From the NCBI GenBank assembly GCA_963791885.1, contig CAWBUL010000005.1, positions 248,001-312,000 of the forward strand: 64,000 nt of DNA. The letters run 5' to 3'. The notes beneath the pieces were generated by a model that was given only the letters and a program-made list of their open reading frames with translations, made no database searches and was not told the origin of the DNA. How positions within the stretch are numbered: position 1 is the stretch's first letter; each line of letters opens with the position of its first letter. The stretch is from CAVSUZ01 sp963791885 (GTDB lineage: Bacteria > Pseudomonadota > Alphaproteobacteria > Acetobacterales > Acetobacteraceae). Below, piece after piece: positions 45,305 to 54,445 of the stretch. A program made the position numbers and the translations under genes.

Positions 45305-45747
45305 CGCCCGGTACTCCCAAAACCGCCCTCGGCCCGCGCAGTGGACCCAAGCTCCGCCACCTCATGCCAGCGCGCACGGACCACCAGCGCCAGCACCGCC
45401 TGAGCGATGCGCATGCCGCGCTCCACCACGAACGGCTCCGTGCCGGCATTCATCACGATCACCTGCACTTCGCCCCGGTAATCCTCGTCGATCGTGCCGG
45501 GGCTGTTGGGCAGGACGATACCGTGCCGCAGCGCGAGGCCCGAGCGCGGCCTGATCTGCAACTCGTGACCGGGGGGGAGTGCGACGATCAGGCCGGTGGG
45601 AATCAGCGAGCGCTCTCCCGGACCGATCGTCACTGGCTCGTTCACAGCCGCCAGCAAATCCATGCCCGCCGCGCCCGCAGTCGCGTAGGTTGGCAGGGGC
45701 AGGTCCGCCGCATGCGGCAGCCGGCGGACGGCAATAACCTCGGTCAT
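45301..45747 (-). CDS. dut: dUTP diphosphatase
   Basis: Hydrolyses dUTP to dUMP and pyrophosphate, keeping uracil out of DNA. 148 residues with the five trimer motifs: AGMDLLA (1), RPRSGLALRHGI (2), SPGTIDEDYRGEVQVI (3), RGMRIAQAVL (4) and the C-terminal GGFGSTGR P-loop-like motif (5). Overlaps coaBC by 4 bp. Confidence 0.95.
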   Translation of the reverse strand: MTEVIAVRRLPHAADLPLPTYATAGAAGMDLLAAVNEPVTIGPGERSLIPTGLIVALPPGHELQIRPRSGLALRHGIVLPNSPGTIDEDYRGEVQVIVMNAGTEPFVVERGMRIAQAVLALVVRARWHEVAELGSTARAEGGFGSTGR

Positions 45748-46949
45748 GCGAATGCCTTAGCGATCCGGCCGGCGAGAAGCCGCGCCACCTCGGTTTTGGA
45801 AAGCTTGGGCCAGTCCTCCACGCCCGTCTCCGTCACCAGATGCACGGTGTTCTCCGATCCACCCATGACGCCTTCTTCCGACACGTCATTGGCGACGATC
45901 CAGTCGCATCCCTTGCGGGCTCGCTTGGCAACGGCATTGGCGATCAGATCCTCCGTCTCCGCGGCGAACCCAACCACCAGCCGCGGGCGGCGAGGACCGG
46001 ACTGGGAGAGCGTCGCCAGAATGTCCGGATTGGGCGTGAGCTCCAGCGCAGGCGGCGGCGCGCCCGGCACTTTCTTGATCTTCGCATTCGCCGAACGCGC
46101 TGTGCGCCAATCGGCGACCGCCGCCGCACAGACGGCCGCGTCAGCCGGAAGCGCCGAAAGGCACGCGTCCAGCATCTCTTGCGCCGTTTCGACGTGCTTC
46201 ACCGTCACGCCGGCCGGGTCGGTCAGCACCACGGGTCCGCTCACCAGCGTGACGCGCGCACCCAGGGCAGCCGCGGCCGCGGCGATCGCGTGCCCCTGCC
46301 GGCCGCTCGAGCGGTTGGCAATGTAGCGCACCGGATCGATGGGCTCATGCGTCGGCCCGCTGGTGACGAGCACATGGCGACCGGACAGGGGCCGGTCCTT
46401 CGGCGCGAAGAATGCGCGGATCGCGGCCAGTATCTCAGGTGGTTCCGCAAGGCGGCCCGGCCCGAATTCGCCGCACGCCATTGGCCCCTCGTTCGGCCCG
46501 ACGATGGCGACGCCGCGGCCCGCCAGCGTGCGCAAATTTGCCTGGGTGGCCGCATGCTCCCACATCCGCACATTCATCGCCGGCGCCGCCAGCACGGGCT
46601 TGTCAGTCGCCAGCAGCAGCGTGGTGGCGAGATCGTCCGCTATCCCCGCTGCCATCCGCGCCAGGATGTTCGCGGTTGCGGGTGCAACCACCACCAGGTC
46701 GGCGGCGCGCGAGAGCTGGATATGTCCCATCTCGCTTTCATCGGTCAGCGAGAACAGGTCGGAATAGACTTTGTCCTCACTCAGCGATTGCAGCGACAAT
46801 GGCGTGACAAACTGGCCGGCCGCTTCGGTCAGAACGCAGGTCACCCCGCATCCGTCGGTCCGCAAAAGCCGGATCAGCTCCAGTGCTTTGTAAGCGGCGA
46901 TCCCGCCCGAAACGATGAGCAGGACGCGCTTGCCGCTCAGGTCGCTCAT
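45744..46949 (-). CDS. coaBC: Bifunctional phosphopantothenoylcysteine decarboxylase/synthase
   Basis: Makes 4'-phosphopantetheine for coenzyme A. Residues ~1-180 are the FMN decarboxylase CoaC (VLLIVSGGIAAYKALELIRL, SRAADLVVVAPATANILARM, and APAMNVRMWEH with the active-site region). The rest is the synthase CoaB (VLVTSGPTHEPIDPVRYIAN, RSSGRQGHAIA). ATG 46949 is preferred because it lies in an ATGA overlap with ubiE; the frame is open to 46958. Confidence 0.94.
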   Translation of the reverse strand: MSDLSGKRVLLIVSGGIAAYKALELIRLLRTDGCGVTCVLTEAAGQFVTPLSLQSLSEDKVYSDLFSLTDESEMGHIQLSRAADLVVVAPATANILARMAAGIADDLATTLLLATDKPVLAAPAMNVRMWEHAATQANLRTLAGRGVAIVGPNEGPMACGEFGPGRLAEPPEILAAIRAFFAPKDRPLSGRHVLVTSGPTHEPIDPVRYIANRSSGRQGHAIAAAAAALGARVTLVSGPVVLTDPAGVTVKHVETAQEMLDACLSALPADAAVCAAAVADWRTARSANAKIKKVPGAPPPALELTPNPDILATLSQSGPRRPRLVVGFAAETEDLIANAVAKRARKGCDWIVANDVSEEGVMGGSENTVHLVTETGVEDWPKLSKTEVARLLAGRIAKAFA

Positions 46950-47698
46950 AACCGCCATCCGGAATGAATCGCGGCGATCCCGCCGGACAGGTTGCGAAAC
47001 GCCACCTTCCTCAGCCCAGCCTGCTCCATCATCGCGACCAACCGCTCCTGGTTCGGGAACGTACGGATGCTCTCCGCCAGGTATTGGTAGCTTTCGGCAT
47101 CATTCGCGACGATGCTGCCGAGCCGCGGCAGTACCCGGAATGACCAGGCATCATACACAGGCGCCGCGGCGGCGACCTGCAAACGGCTGAACTCCAGACA
47201 GAAGAAGCGCCCCCCGGGGCGCAGCACGCGTCTTGCTTCCGCCAGCACCGCGTCTTTGTTCGTGCAGTTGCGCAGGCCGAAGGCGATCGACACCCGATCG
47301 AAGGCCCGGTCGGGGAAGGGCAGGGATTCCGCATCTGCAACAACGAACGCCGCCTCGCCGATCATGCCTCGCTCGATCGCCCGCGTGCGGGCGATCCCAA
47401 GCATCGACGCGTTGATGTCGGTCAGCGCGAGCGGCCCGCCGCCCCGTTCAAGCCAACCCAGCCCGATATCGCCGGTGCCCCCGGCCAGATCGAGCAATGT
47501 CCTGTTCGGCCGCGGATCCAGTGCGGCGATGAAGATGCGCTTCCACACCCGGTGGACACCCAGCGACATCAGGTCGTTCATCAGGTCGTAGCGCGGCGCG
47601 ACACTCTCGAACACCGCGCGCACGAGATGCTTCTTCTCCGTCGCAGGCACGCGGCGGAAGCCGAAATCGGCAGTATCCGGGGGCGGCTTGCCGCTCAT
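46946..47698 (-). CDS. ubiE: Ubiquinone/menaquinone C-methyltransferase UbiE
   Basis: SAM-dependent C-methyltransferase of ubiquinone synthesis, 250 residues. Signature stretches: FESVAPRYDLMNDLMSLGVH, RVWKRIF, LLDLAGGTGDIGLGWLERGG (SAM loop), DRVSIAFGLRNCTNKDAVLA and RVLRPGGRFFCLEFSRLQ. First gene of the ubiE-coaBC-dut unit; it diverges from mutM with overlapping upstream sequences. Confidence 0.94.
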   Translation of the reverse strand: MSGKPPPDTADFGFRRVPATEKKHLVRAVFESVAPRYDLMNDLMSLGVHRVWKRIFIAALDPRPNRTLLDLAGGTGDIGLGWLERGGGPLALTDINASMLGIARTRAIERGMIGEAAFVVADAESLPFPDRAFDRVSIAFGLRNCTNKDAVLAEARRVLRPGGRFFCLEFSRLQVAAAAPVYDAWSFRVLPRLGSIVANDAESYQYLAESIRTFPNQERLVAMMEQAGLRKVAFRNLSGGIAAIHSGWRL

Positions 47699-47726
47699 CG
47701 CCAGCCTCTATACAGGCCCGGCAGTC

Positions 47727-48563
47727 ATGCCGGAACTCCCCGAGGTCGAAACGGTGATGCGCGGCCTGCAGGCCCGGCTGGAAGGCCGCACGATCGTGCA
47801 CGCAGCAATCACCCGGCCCGATATGCGCTTCGCGTTTCCGCCCGACCTTGTCGAGCGGCTCAGGCATGCGCGCGTTTCCGGCTTCCGCCGCCGCGGCAAA
47901 TACATCCTGATGCGGCTCGCCAGCGGCTGGTCCGTGTTGATGCATTTGGGCATGTCGGGACGGATGCTGATCGCGCCGGCCGGTCGCAATGCGCTGGTGC
48001 TGCACGAACATCTGATCCTAGAGACCGACGATCACTGGCGGGTGGGTTTCGTCGATCCGCGCCGGTTCGGCTCCATCGACCTGGTGCGGACCGAAGCGGA
48101 AGACTCGCATCGCCTGCTTGCCGGCATGGGACCGGAGCCGCTCGGGTCGGATTTCACACCGAATCACCTATCGCAATCTCTGAAAGGCAAGCGCACGCCG
48201 ATCAAGGCGGCCTTGCTGGACCAGAAAGTCGTGGCAGGACTCGGTAACATCTACGTCTGCGAAGCGCTGTTTCGCGCCCGCATCAGCCCGCGCCGATCCG
48301 CACATACCGTGCCGGGCGCGCGCGCAACCCGCTTGGTGCCCGCAATCAAACAGACATTGAAGGAAGCGATCGCGGCGGGCGGATCGAGCCTGCGGGATTA
48401 CGTGCAGCCGGATGGAGAGCTTGGGTATTTCCAGCACGCCTGGAAGGTGTACGGTCGCGAAGGCGAGCCGTGTGAGCGCTGCCCTGGTCCGCCGTGCCCG
48501 GGCATCGCACGGATCACTCAATCCGGGCGCAGCACTTTCTTCTGCCCGCGCACACAGCGCTAA
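47727..48563 (+). CDS. mutM: Formamidopyrimidine-DNA glycosylase MutM (Fpg)
   Basis: Excises 8-oxoguanine and formamidopyrimidines. The start is fixed by the catalytic N-terminal Pro: MPELPEVETVMRGLQARL (ATG 47727). HLGMSGRMLI and GLGNIYVCEALFRARISP are conserved. The C-terminal zinc-finger region reads CERCPGPPCPGIARITQSGR then STFFCPRTQR: the last canonical Cys is Thr, while an extra Cys (PPC) appears earlier. Full length at 278 residues. Overlaps aapM's 3' end by 4 bp, convergently. Confidence 0.94.
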   Translation: MPELPEVETVMRGLQARLEGRTIVHAAITRPDMRFAFPPDLVERLRHARVSGFRRRGKYILMRLASGWSVLMHLGMSGRMLIAPAGRNALVLHEHLILETDDHWRVGFVDPRRFGSIDLVRTEAEDSHRLLAGMGPEPLGSDFTPNHLSQSLKGKRTPIKAALLDQKVVAGLGNIYVCEALFRARISPRRSAHTVPGARATRLVPAIKQTLKEAIAAGGSSLRDYVQPDGELGYFQHAWKVYGREGEPCERCPGPPCPGIARITQSGRSTFFCPRTQR

Positions 48564-49661
48564 CGCCCCTGTGCGAGCCTCCGCTCCACGCTGCGTCCAT
48601 AAGCCGACATAGCTGCACAGCAGACGAAGAACACGACGGCCGAGAACGCATACCCCTCCGTCGCCATCCCCAGCCACGCCGGATCTTTCAGCGCCTGCTC
48701 GACCGCGCCGAGCAGATCGGTGAGACCGATGATCGTCACCAGCGTGGTATCTTTGAACAGGTCCACCACGGTATTGATGATACCAGGCACGACGATGCGG
48801 AGTGCCTGAGGGAGCACGATGAATGCCTGCACTTTCCACCACGAAAGACCAATCGCAGTCGCTGCCTCCTCCTGCCCGGTATCGACGCCCTGAAGCCCTC
48901 CGCGGACCACCTCCGCCATATAGGCCGAGTTGAACAGGATCAGCGCGACCATCGCCCGCAGCAGCCGATCCACGCTGACGCCTTCGGGTAAAAACAGCGG
49001 CACCATCACGGCCGACATGAAGAGGTACCGTCAGCAGCGGGACGCCGCGCCAAAGTTCAATAAAGGCGACGGACAGCGTGCGGATGATCGGTAGATGAGA
49101 GCGCCGCCCGAGCGCGAGCAGAATCCCCAGCGGCAGCGATCCGGCCACTGTGGTGAAGGAAATGATCACATCGAGCATCAGCCCGCCCCACAGGCTGGTA
49201 TCCACGAAGGGCAGGCCCAGCACGCCGCCGCTCAGCAGCACGCCGGCAATCACCGGAAACACCACGAGAAGGCCGGCCACGAATACCCAGCGGTGACGCA
49301 CATGACCGCGCAGCACTGGCCACGCGAACAAGGCCAGCAGCGCCAACGACAGATGCACGCGCCAGAGCTGCGATGCCGGGTAGTGGCCATAAAAGAACGT
49401 CGGCAGGCGCATGCGAATGAAGGCCCAGCATGCGCCCTCACTGACACAGGCCGCTTTCGTCGTGCCGGAGAACGTCGCCCGTGTGACGCCCCAGCGAATC
49501 AAGGGCGGCAGAACCAGCGCCGCGAAGGCCACCACCACGAGCGTCAACAGCGTGTTGACGCGCGAATTGAACAGGTTGGCGCGCATCCAACCCGCTGCAC
49601 GCGACAGGGGGGCCGACGTGTTGGAAGGGACGTACCGTCCGGCTGTGGCGGCGCCACTCAT
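48560..49661 (-). pseudogene. aapM: General L-amino acid ABC permease AapM (one-base frameshift)
   Basis: Inner-membrane permease of the broad-range amino-acid transporter. ATG 49661 overlaps the aapQ stop (ATGA). The frame is normal through SVAFIELWRGVPLLTV and then lost; the next frame continues LFMSAVMVPLFLPEGVSVDR, the EAA-type loop (GQEEAATAIGLSWWKVQAFI) and IVVPGIINTVVDLFKDTTLV to 48560. Removing one base of the GG at 49024-49025 gives TVLFMSAV and 366 residues, the normal size. The partner ATPase aapP, usually next, is absent. Confidence 0.86.
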
Positions 49662-50773
49662 CGTGTCACCAACGCGACATGCCGGTTGTACCAATTCATG
49701 AACGCGGAGGCTGAAAGATTGATGGACAGGAACACAGCCATCAGGATCAGAATGGTTTCAATCTCACGGCCGGACTGCTGCAGGACGGTACCGGCGAAGA
49801 TTTGGAACAGCTCGGGATAGGCCACCGCGGCGCCGAGCGAACTCGACTTGATGATGTTCATGTACTGGCTGGTCAAAGGCGGAATCATCACCCGCAGTGC
49901 CTGCGGCAGAATAACCTTTCTCAGCACTTGGCCAGGTCGCAGCCCCAGGCTCAGCGCCGCCTCCCGCTGGCCCTTGTCAACGGAAAGAATGGCGGCGCGC
50001 ACGATCTCGGCGATGAACGCCGCGGCATAAATTGACAGCCCCGCCCACAGCGCGGCGAGTTCCGGTGGAAGCTGTACGCCGCCGCTGATGTTGAAACCGT
50101 GCAATGCGGGCGTCTCGGCGCCGCTGAAGCCGGCCGCGAACAGTGCAACGGCAACGAGCCCAATGCTAAGACTGCGCGCGCCGACCGGACGCCCCCAGGG
50201 CGCGCTGCGCCAAAGGACCGGAATGAGCAGCAACAGCGCGCCGGCGAGGGGCCAAAGAATACCGGCGATGGGTGATTGGATCAGCCGCGGGATGTAAAGC
50301 CCGCGGATATTCAGCAATAAACCAAGCGGCAGGTGAATGCTCTGGCGAGGCGGAGGCAGCGTCTGCAGCACAGCCACGTACCAGAAGATGATCTGCACCA
50401 GTTGCGGTGTGTTGCGGATGAACTCGATAAACGCGAGCGCGATCCGGCTGACCAGCCAGTTCGTGGAGAGCCGCATGATGCCGACCAGCAGACCCAGCAG
50501 CGTGGCTGCAACGATGCTGAGCAGTGAAACAAGAAGTGTGTTGAGGACGCAGACGAGCAGGGCGCGGGCATAGGTGTCGCCGACGGCCCAGCGAATCAGC
50601 CGGAACGGAATGTCGAAATTGGCAGTGTCGGCGAGAAAGCCGAAGCCGAAATTCGTATTGCGGCGAGCGAGATTGGCACCCGCCATCGAAGAAAGATACC
50701 AGAAGGCGGCGATCACCAGCGCCAGCACGATCCACTGGCTGGCGCGGGCACGGGCGGACGGACGGTGAATCAC
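49658..50773 (-). CDS. aapQ: General L-amino acid ABC permease AapQ
   Basis: A 371-residue permease with about eight membrane helices. The N-terminal part includes FGFLADTANFDIPF, typical of AapQ/BztB; the C-terminal part includes EIVRAAILSVDKGQREAALS then LGLRPGQVLRKVILPQALRV, the EAA loop that contacts the ATPase. It begins 30 bp after aapJ and overlaps aapM by 4 bp. Intact. Confidence 0.9.
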   Translation of the reverse strand: MIHRPSARARASQWIVLALVIAAFWYLSSMAGANLARRNTNFGFGFLADTANFDIPFRLIRWAVGDTYARALLVCVLNTLLVSLLSIVAATLLGLLVGIMRLSTNWLVSRIALAFIEFIRNTPQLVQIIFWYVAVLQTLPPPRQSIHLPLGLLLNIRGLYIPRLIQSPIAGILWPLAGALLLLIPVLWRSAPWGRPVGARSLSIGLVAVALFAAGFSGAETPALHGFNISGGVQLPPELAALWAGLSIYAAAFIAEIVRAAILSVDKGQREAALSLGLRPGQVLRKVILPQALRVMIPPLTSQYMNIIKSSSLGAAVAYPELFQIFAGTVLQQSGREIETILILMAVFLSINLSASAFMNWYNRHVALVTR

Positions 50774-50803
50774 GCTATTCTCTCGTCCGTCCGCCCAGCA
50801 AGC

Positions 50804-51865
50804 TCAGTGCCAGGTCGGCAGTGTCTGCAATCCGCCGTGGTTGTAGAGAGCGTTCATTCCCCGCGGCAGGCCGAGCCCGCCCTTGCTGCCAAACGTCGCG
50901 TCATACACTTCCCCGTAATTGCCGATGTCCTTCACGATACGGAAAGACCAGCCGTCATCGACCCCGAGCAGTTTGCCGAAATCGCCTTCATACCCGAAGT
51001 AGCGGCGCATATCCGGGTCGCTGCCGGCCTTAGCCTTGTCGGCCATTTCCTGCGCGTTGGCCTTGGTAATGCCCAACACCTCGGCTTCCAGCATAGCGTA
51101 GTGGACCCACCTCACCAGCCGGGTCCAGTTTTCGTCGCCCGCGCGCGTGAACGACCCGAGTGGTTCCAGTCCGCCGATAGTTTCTGGCAAGAACATCCAA
51201 TCGTTCGGATTTTTCATGGTGGACCGCGCCGCGGCGACCGATCCGCCATCGTCTGTATAGCCGTCGCAACGGCCGGCATCAGCCGCAGCGAAGGCCTCCT
51301 CGGGCTTCTCAAACAAAAGCGTGTTGATCTTAATGTTATTCGCGCGGTTGTAGTCCGCGATATTGGTCTCCAGCGTGGTGCCAGTGAGCAGACAAATCGT
51401 GGCCCCGTTCAGGTCCTTGGTGTGCTGCACGCCCAGGCTCTTCTTCACCATGAAGGTCTGTCCGGTGAAGAAGTTGACCGCCACCTCGCGCAGATTGAGC
51501 TGTGTGTCCCGAATGAAACTGAATTCCGAGTCACGGATCAGCACGTCGATCTCACCCGAGGCAAGAACCGAAAAGCGCTCTTTCGAGGTCGTGCCGATGA
51601 ACTTGACCTTGTCGGGCGAGCCCAGCACCGCGTCCGCGAGAGCCCGGCAGTAGGCGATATCCAGTCCCTGCCAGGTGCCCGAGGAGTCCTGGTAGGCGTA
51701 GCCCGGGATGCCGGTATCGACACCGCAGACAAGTTGTCCGCGGCTCTTGATCGCGTCCATCGTCGGACTCTTCACGTCCTGTGCCTTCGAAGGCCCCGTC
51801 AGTCCAAGCAAACCAGCCACTGCGACCGCGCAAGCGCCCCAGCGGATGCTGTGTCTAAGCATCAT
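50804..51865 (-). CDS. aapJ: General L-amino acid ABC substrate-binding protein AapJ
   Basis: Periplasmic binding protein, 353 residues. Signal peptide with core GACAVAVAGLLGLTGPSKAQ. Family 3 solute-binding features: SRGQLVCGVDTGIPGYAYQD, GLDIAYCRALADAVLG, RFSVLASGEIDVLIRDSEFS, and AADAGRCDGYTDDGGSVAAA. It leads aapJ-aapQ-aapM, importing a broad range of amino acids. Length and N-terminus fit AapJ/BztA. Confidence 0.92.
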   Translation of the reverse strand: MMLRHSIRWGACAVAVAGLLGLTGPSKAQDVKSPTMDAIKSRGQLVCGVDTGIPGYAYQDSSGTWQGLDIAYCRALADAVLGSPDKVKFIGTTSKERFSVLASGEIDVLIRDSEFSFIRDTQLNLREVAVNFFTGQTFMVKKSLGVQHTKDLNGATICLLTGTTLETNIADYNRANNIKINTLLFEKPEEAFAAADAGRCDGYTDDGGSVAAARSTMKNPNDWMFLPETIGGLEPLGSFTRAGDENWTRLVRWVHYAMLEAEVLGITKANAQEMADKAKAGSDPDMRRYFGYEGDFGKLLGVDDGWSFRIVKDIGNYGEVYDATFGSKGGLGLPRGMNALYNHGGLQTLPTWH

Positions 51866-51910
51866 ACGTCCCCCTTATTGGTTTCCCAACCAGCATAGGG
51901 GGGCTTCGGC

Positions 51911-51934
51911 GGGCGCGGCAAGCAGGCCGCGCCC
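51911..51934 (-). terminator. GC-rich terminator-like hairpin
   Basis: GGGCGCGGC (51911-51919) and GCCGCGCCC (51926-51934) form a perfect 9-bp stem with a 6-base loop, just downstream of the small lipoprotein gene and before aapJ. No T-tract follows, so it may be an attenuator or an RNA-stabilising hairpin. Confidence 0.4.
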
Positions 51935-51947
51935 GGGTTTCAGCGGC

Positions 51948-52187
51948 TTAGGAGGAGAACGGCTCAGTCGCCGGTTTGGCGGGAGTGGTCTGCGGCGAGC
52001 CAAACATCGAATGCGACGCCTGAGCCACGCCGGTGTGCGTCGCCGGGCAGCCCGAAGGCCCAAGCTCACCGGATCGCACATTCTGCGACGCCATTGGCAC
52101 GCAGCCGGAGCTCTGCTGGAAGCTCGCGTCGCTGCATGCAGCAAGCAATGACAATGACGCGATGATGGTTAGGGATCGAATTTTCAT
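51948..52187 (-). CDS. Small putative lipoprotein
   Basis: A 79-residue protein beginning MKIRSLTIIASLSLLAACSD: a short signal peptide with lipobox LAAC, so it should be lipid-anchored. The mature part is Ser/Pro/Thr-rich with two further cysteines (SSGCVPM, PSGCPAT). No family recognised. Confidence 0.6.
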   Translation of the reverse strand: MKIRSLTIIASLSLLAACSDASFQQSSGCVPMASQNVRSGELGPSGCPATHTGVAQASHSMFGSPQTTPAKPATEPFSS

Positions 52188-52266
52188 GGCCTCTAAATAG
52201 CGCGCATCAATGTTCGTTCACTGGCAGAGCGCGAATGTCATGGAAGCTTCTAACGGTGTGGAGATT

Positions 52267-52293
52267 GTTACAACAGTTACAATTGTTACAATA
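52267..52293. repeat. Three tandem 9-bp repeats at the 3' end of proB
   Basis: GTTACAACA, GTTACAATT and GTTACAATA follow each other, an AT-rich island in GC-rich DNA covering the proB stop codon and the bases after it. Confidence 0.55.
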
Positions 52294-53398
52294 GCACCAG
52301 ATCGTCCCGGTGGATGATCTCGTCCCGTCCGCGCCAACCCAGAATGTCTTCGATCTCGTCCGACCGGTGGCCGGCGATGCGTGACGCAGCGGCGCTGCCA
52401 TAGGCGGACAGGCCGCGCGCAAGCTCGGCGCCGTCCGGTCCGCGTACGACCACGGGATCACCGCGTTCGAACGTGCCCTCCACGCTCCGCACGCCCGCGG
52501 GCAGCAGTGAGCGGCCCGCGTACAGCGCGCGCGCCGCGCCCGCATCGACAACCAGCACGCCCAGCGGTGCCAGCGCACCGGCAATCCAACGCTTGCGGGC
52601 AGACCGTCCTTCCGGTGCCGGCAGGAACCACGTGCAGCGCGCACCCTCGAGCAATGCAGTGAGCGGCCTGTCCATGCGTCCGAACGCGATCGCCATCGCG
52701 CAACCCGACTGGGTCACAATGCGCGCGGCCTCCAGCTTGGTGCGCATCCCGCCGGACGAATAGCCGGGAGGCGGCTCGCCACCCATGGCCTCGATCTCCG
52801 CCGTGATCGTCTCCACCACCGGAATGTGCACCGCGTTAGGATCGCGCCGCGGATCAGCGGAATACAGCCCATCGATATCGGACAGCAGAATAAGATGATC
52901 GGCCTGCATCATCTCCGCCACGCGGGCGGCAAGCCGATCGTTATCACCGTAACGAATTTCCGCGGTCGCGACCGTGTCGTTCTCGTTGATCACCGGAACG
53001 CAGCCCAGCCCGAGCAGCATGCTCAGCGTAGCCCTTGCATTCAGATAGCGGCGCCGATCCTCGGTATCTTCCAGCGTCAGCAGAAGCTGGGCGGCCGTCA
53101 GACCCTGATCCAGCAGTGCCGCGCTCCACGCTTGCGCGAGGCGGATCTGTCCCACTGCCGCCGCCGCCTGCTTCTCCTCCAGACGCAGCCGCTTCTGATG
53201 CATGCCAAGCAGCGGTCTGGCCAGCGCGATCGCGCCGGAGGACACGACGACCACTTCGATCCCGCGTCGCCGCAGGGCTGCGATATCTGCCGCCATGCCG
53301 GCCAGCCAGTCATCGCGCAGCGCGCCGCTGTCCTGATCGACCAGCAGAGCGCTACCGATCTTGACGACAGCCCGCTGCGCTTCGGCCAGACGGCTCAT
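52286..53398 (-). CDS. proB: Glutamate 5-kinase ProB
   Basis: First step of proline synthesis: phosphorylates glutamate. 370 residues. The kinase domain has VVKIGSALLVDQ, VVVVSSGAIALARPLLGM, VINENDTVATAEIRYGDNDR and ILLSDIDGLYSADPR. A C-terminal PUA domain (residues ~275-360) contains VVDAGAARALYAGRSLLPAG. ATG 53398 overlaps the obgE stop by 1 bp (TGATG); a GTG just before is less likely. proA is not in the window. Confidence 0.94.
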   Translation of the reverse strand: MSRLAEAQRAVVKIGSALLVDQDSGALRDDWLAGMAADIAALRRRGIEVVVVSSGAIALARPLLGMHQKRLRLEEKQAAAAVGQIRLAQAWSAALLDQGLTAAQLLLTLEDTEDRRRYLNARATLSMLLGLGCVPVINENDTVATAEIRYGDNDRLAARVAEMMQADHLILLSDIDGLYSADPRRDPNAVHIPVVETITAEIEAMGGEPPPGYSSGGMRTKLEAARIVTQSGCAMAIAFGRMDRPLTALLEGARCTWFLPAPEGRSARKRWIAGALAPLGVLVVDAGAARALYAGRSLLPAGVRSVEGTFERGDPVVVRGPDGAELARGLSAYGSAAASRIAGHRSDEIEDILGWRGRDEIIHRDDLVLL

Positions 53399-54408
53399 CA
53401 CGCTGCGCGATCCTGCCGCGCCGCCACGATCATCCGTTGCAGTTCGCGTAGCACCTCGGGCACGCCGACGCCCGTCGCCCCGGACAGCAGCATCACGCGT
53501 TTGCCGGAGGCGCGCTGCAGCGCGCTCCGCCGCGCCGACGCCTCCCGCGCCGTCATCGCATCCGACTTGTTCAGTCCAATCAACTCCGGCTTGTCGGCCA
53601 GCCCGCCGCCATACGCCGCCAGCTCCTCGCGCACGGCACGCCAGGCATGCACGACGTCGGCCGCGGCCCCATCCACCAGATGCAGCAGCACGGCGCAGCG
53701 CTCCACATGGCCGAGGAACCGATCGCCCAATCCGGCCCCCTCATGCGCGCCCTCGATCAGACCGGGGATATCGGCCAGCACGAATTCCTCGGCGGCCGAC
53801 AGGCGTACGACCCCAAGCTGCGGGTGCAACGTGGTGAACGGATAATCGGCGATCTTCGGACGCGCGGCGGAGGCGGCGGCCAGGAACGTCGATTTGCCGG
53901 CGTTGGGCAGACCAACGAGACCCGCATCAGCGATCAGTTTCAGCCGCAACCAGACCCAGCGCTCCTGCCCGGGCCATCCTTTGTCGGCACGCCGCGGGGC
54001 ACGGTTGGTGGACGACTTGTAGTGCGTATTGCCGAACCCGCCATCGCCGCCATGCAGCAGCACGATGCGCTGGTTCGGCTGTGCCAGATCAGCCAGCACC
54101 GTCTCCCGATCATCATCCAGGATCTGCGTGCCGATCGGCACCTTGATCACCAGGTCGGGCGCGCCCGCCCCGGTCATGTCCCGCCCCGCGCCATTGCCGC
54201 CCTTCTTGGCGCGGAAATGCTGTGTGTAGCGGAAGTCGATCAGCGTATTCAGGTTGGGCATCGCCTCGAAGACGATGTCGCCACCCTTGCCGCCATTGCC
54301 GCCATCCGGGCCGCCAAACTCGATGAACTTCTCACGCCGAAAGCCCACCACGCCATCGCCGCCGTCGCCGGAGCGGAGGTAGATCTTGGCTTGGTCGAGG
54401 AATTTCAT
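53398..54408 (-). CDS. obgE: GTPase ObgE (CgtA)
   Basis: Essential GTPase in ribosome maturation and cell-cycle/stress signalling. 336 residues: the glycine-rich Obg fold (KIYLRSGDGGDGVVGFRREK, GGPDGGNGGKGGDIVFEA), then the G domain with G1 GLPNAGKSTFLAA, G3 DIPGLIEGA, G4 NKSD. The basic C-terminal tail is short. In the classic rplU-rpmA-obgE-proB order. Confidence 0.95.
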   Translation of the reverse strand: MKFLDQAKIYLRSGDGGDGVVGFRREKFIEFGGPDGGNGGKGGDIVFEAMPNLNTLIDFRYTQHFRAKKGGNGAGRDMTGAGAPDLVIKVPIGTQILDDDRETVLADLAQPNQRIVLLHGGDGGFGNTHYKSSTNRAPRRADKGWPGQERWVWLRLKLIADAGLVGLPNAGKSTFLAAASAARPKIADYPFTTLHPQLGVVRLSAAEEFVLADIPGLIEGAHEGAGLGDRFLGHVERCAVLLHLVDGAAADVVHAWRAVREELAAYGGGLADKPELIGLNKSDAMTAREASARRSALQRASGKRVMLLSGATGVGVPEVLRELQRMIVAARQDRAA

Positions 54409-54445
54409 TGGTCTGGGCCCCGGCGCGGACGGTGCCGCGCGAGCG

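Noticed and set aside
48168..49694. A 508-residue frame covering aapM and part of mutM
   Set aside because: Result of the aapM frameshift; the tail is antisense to mutM.
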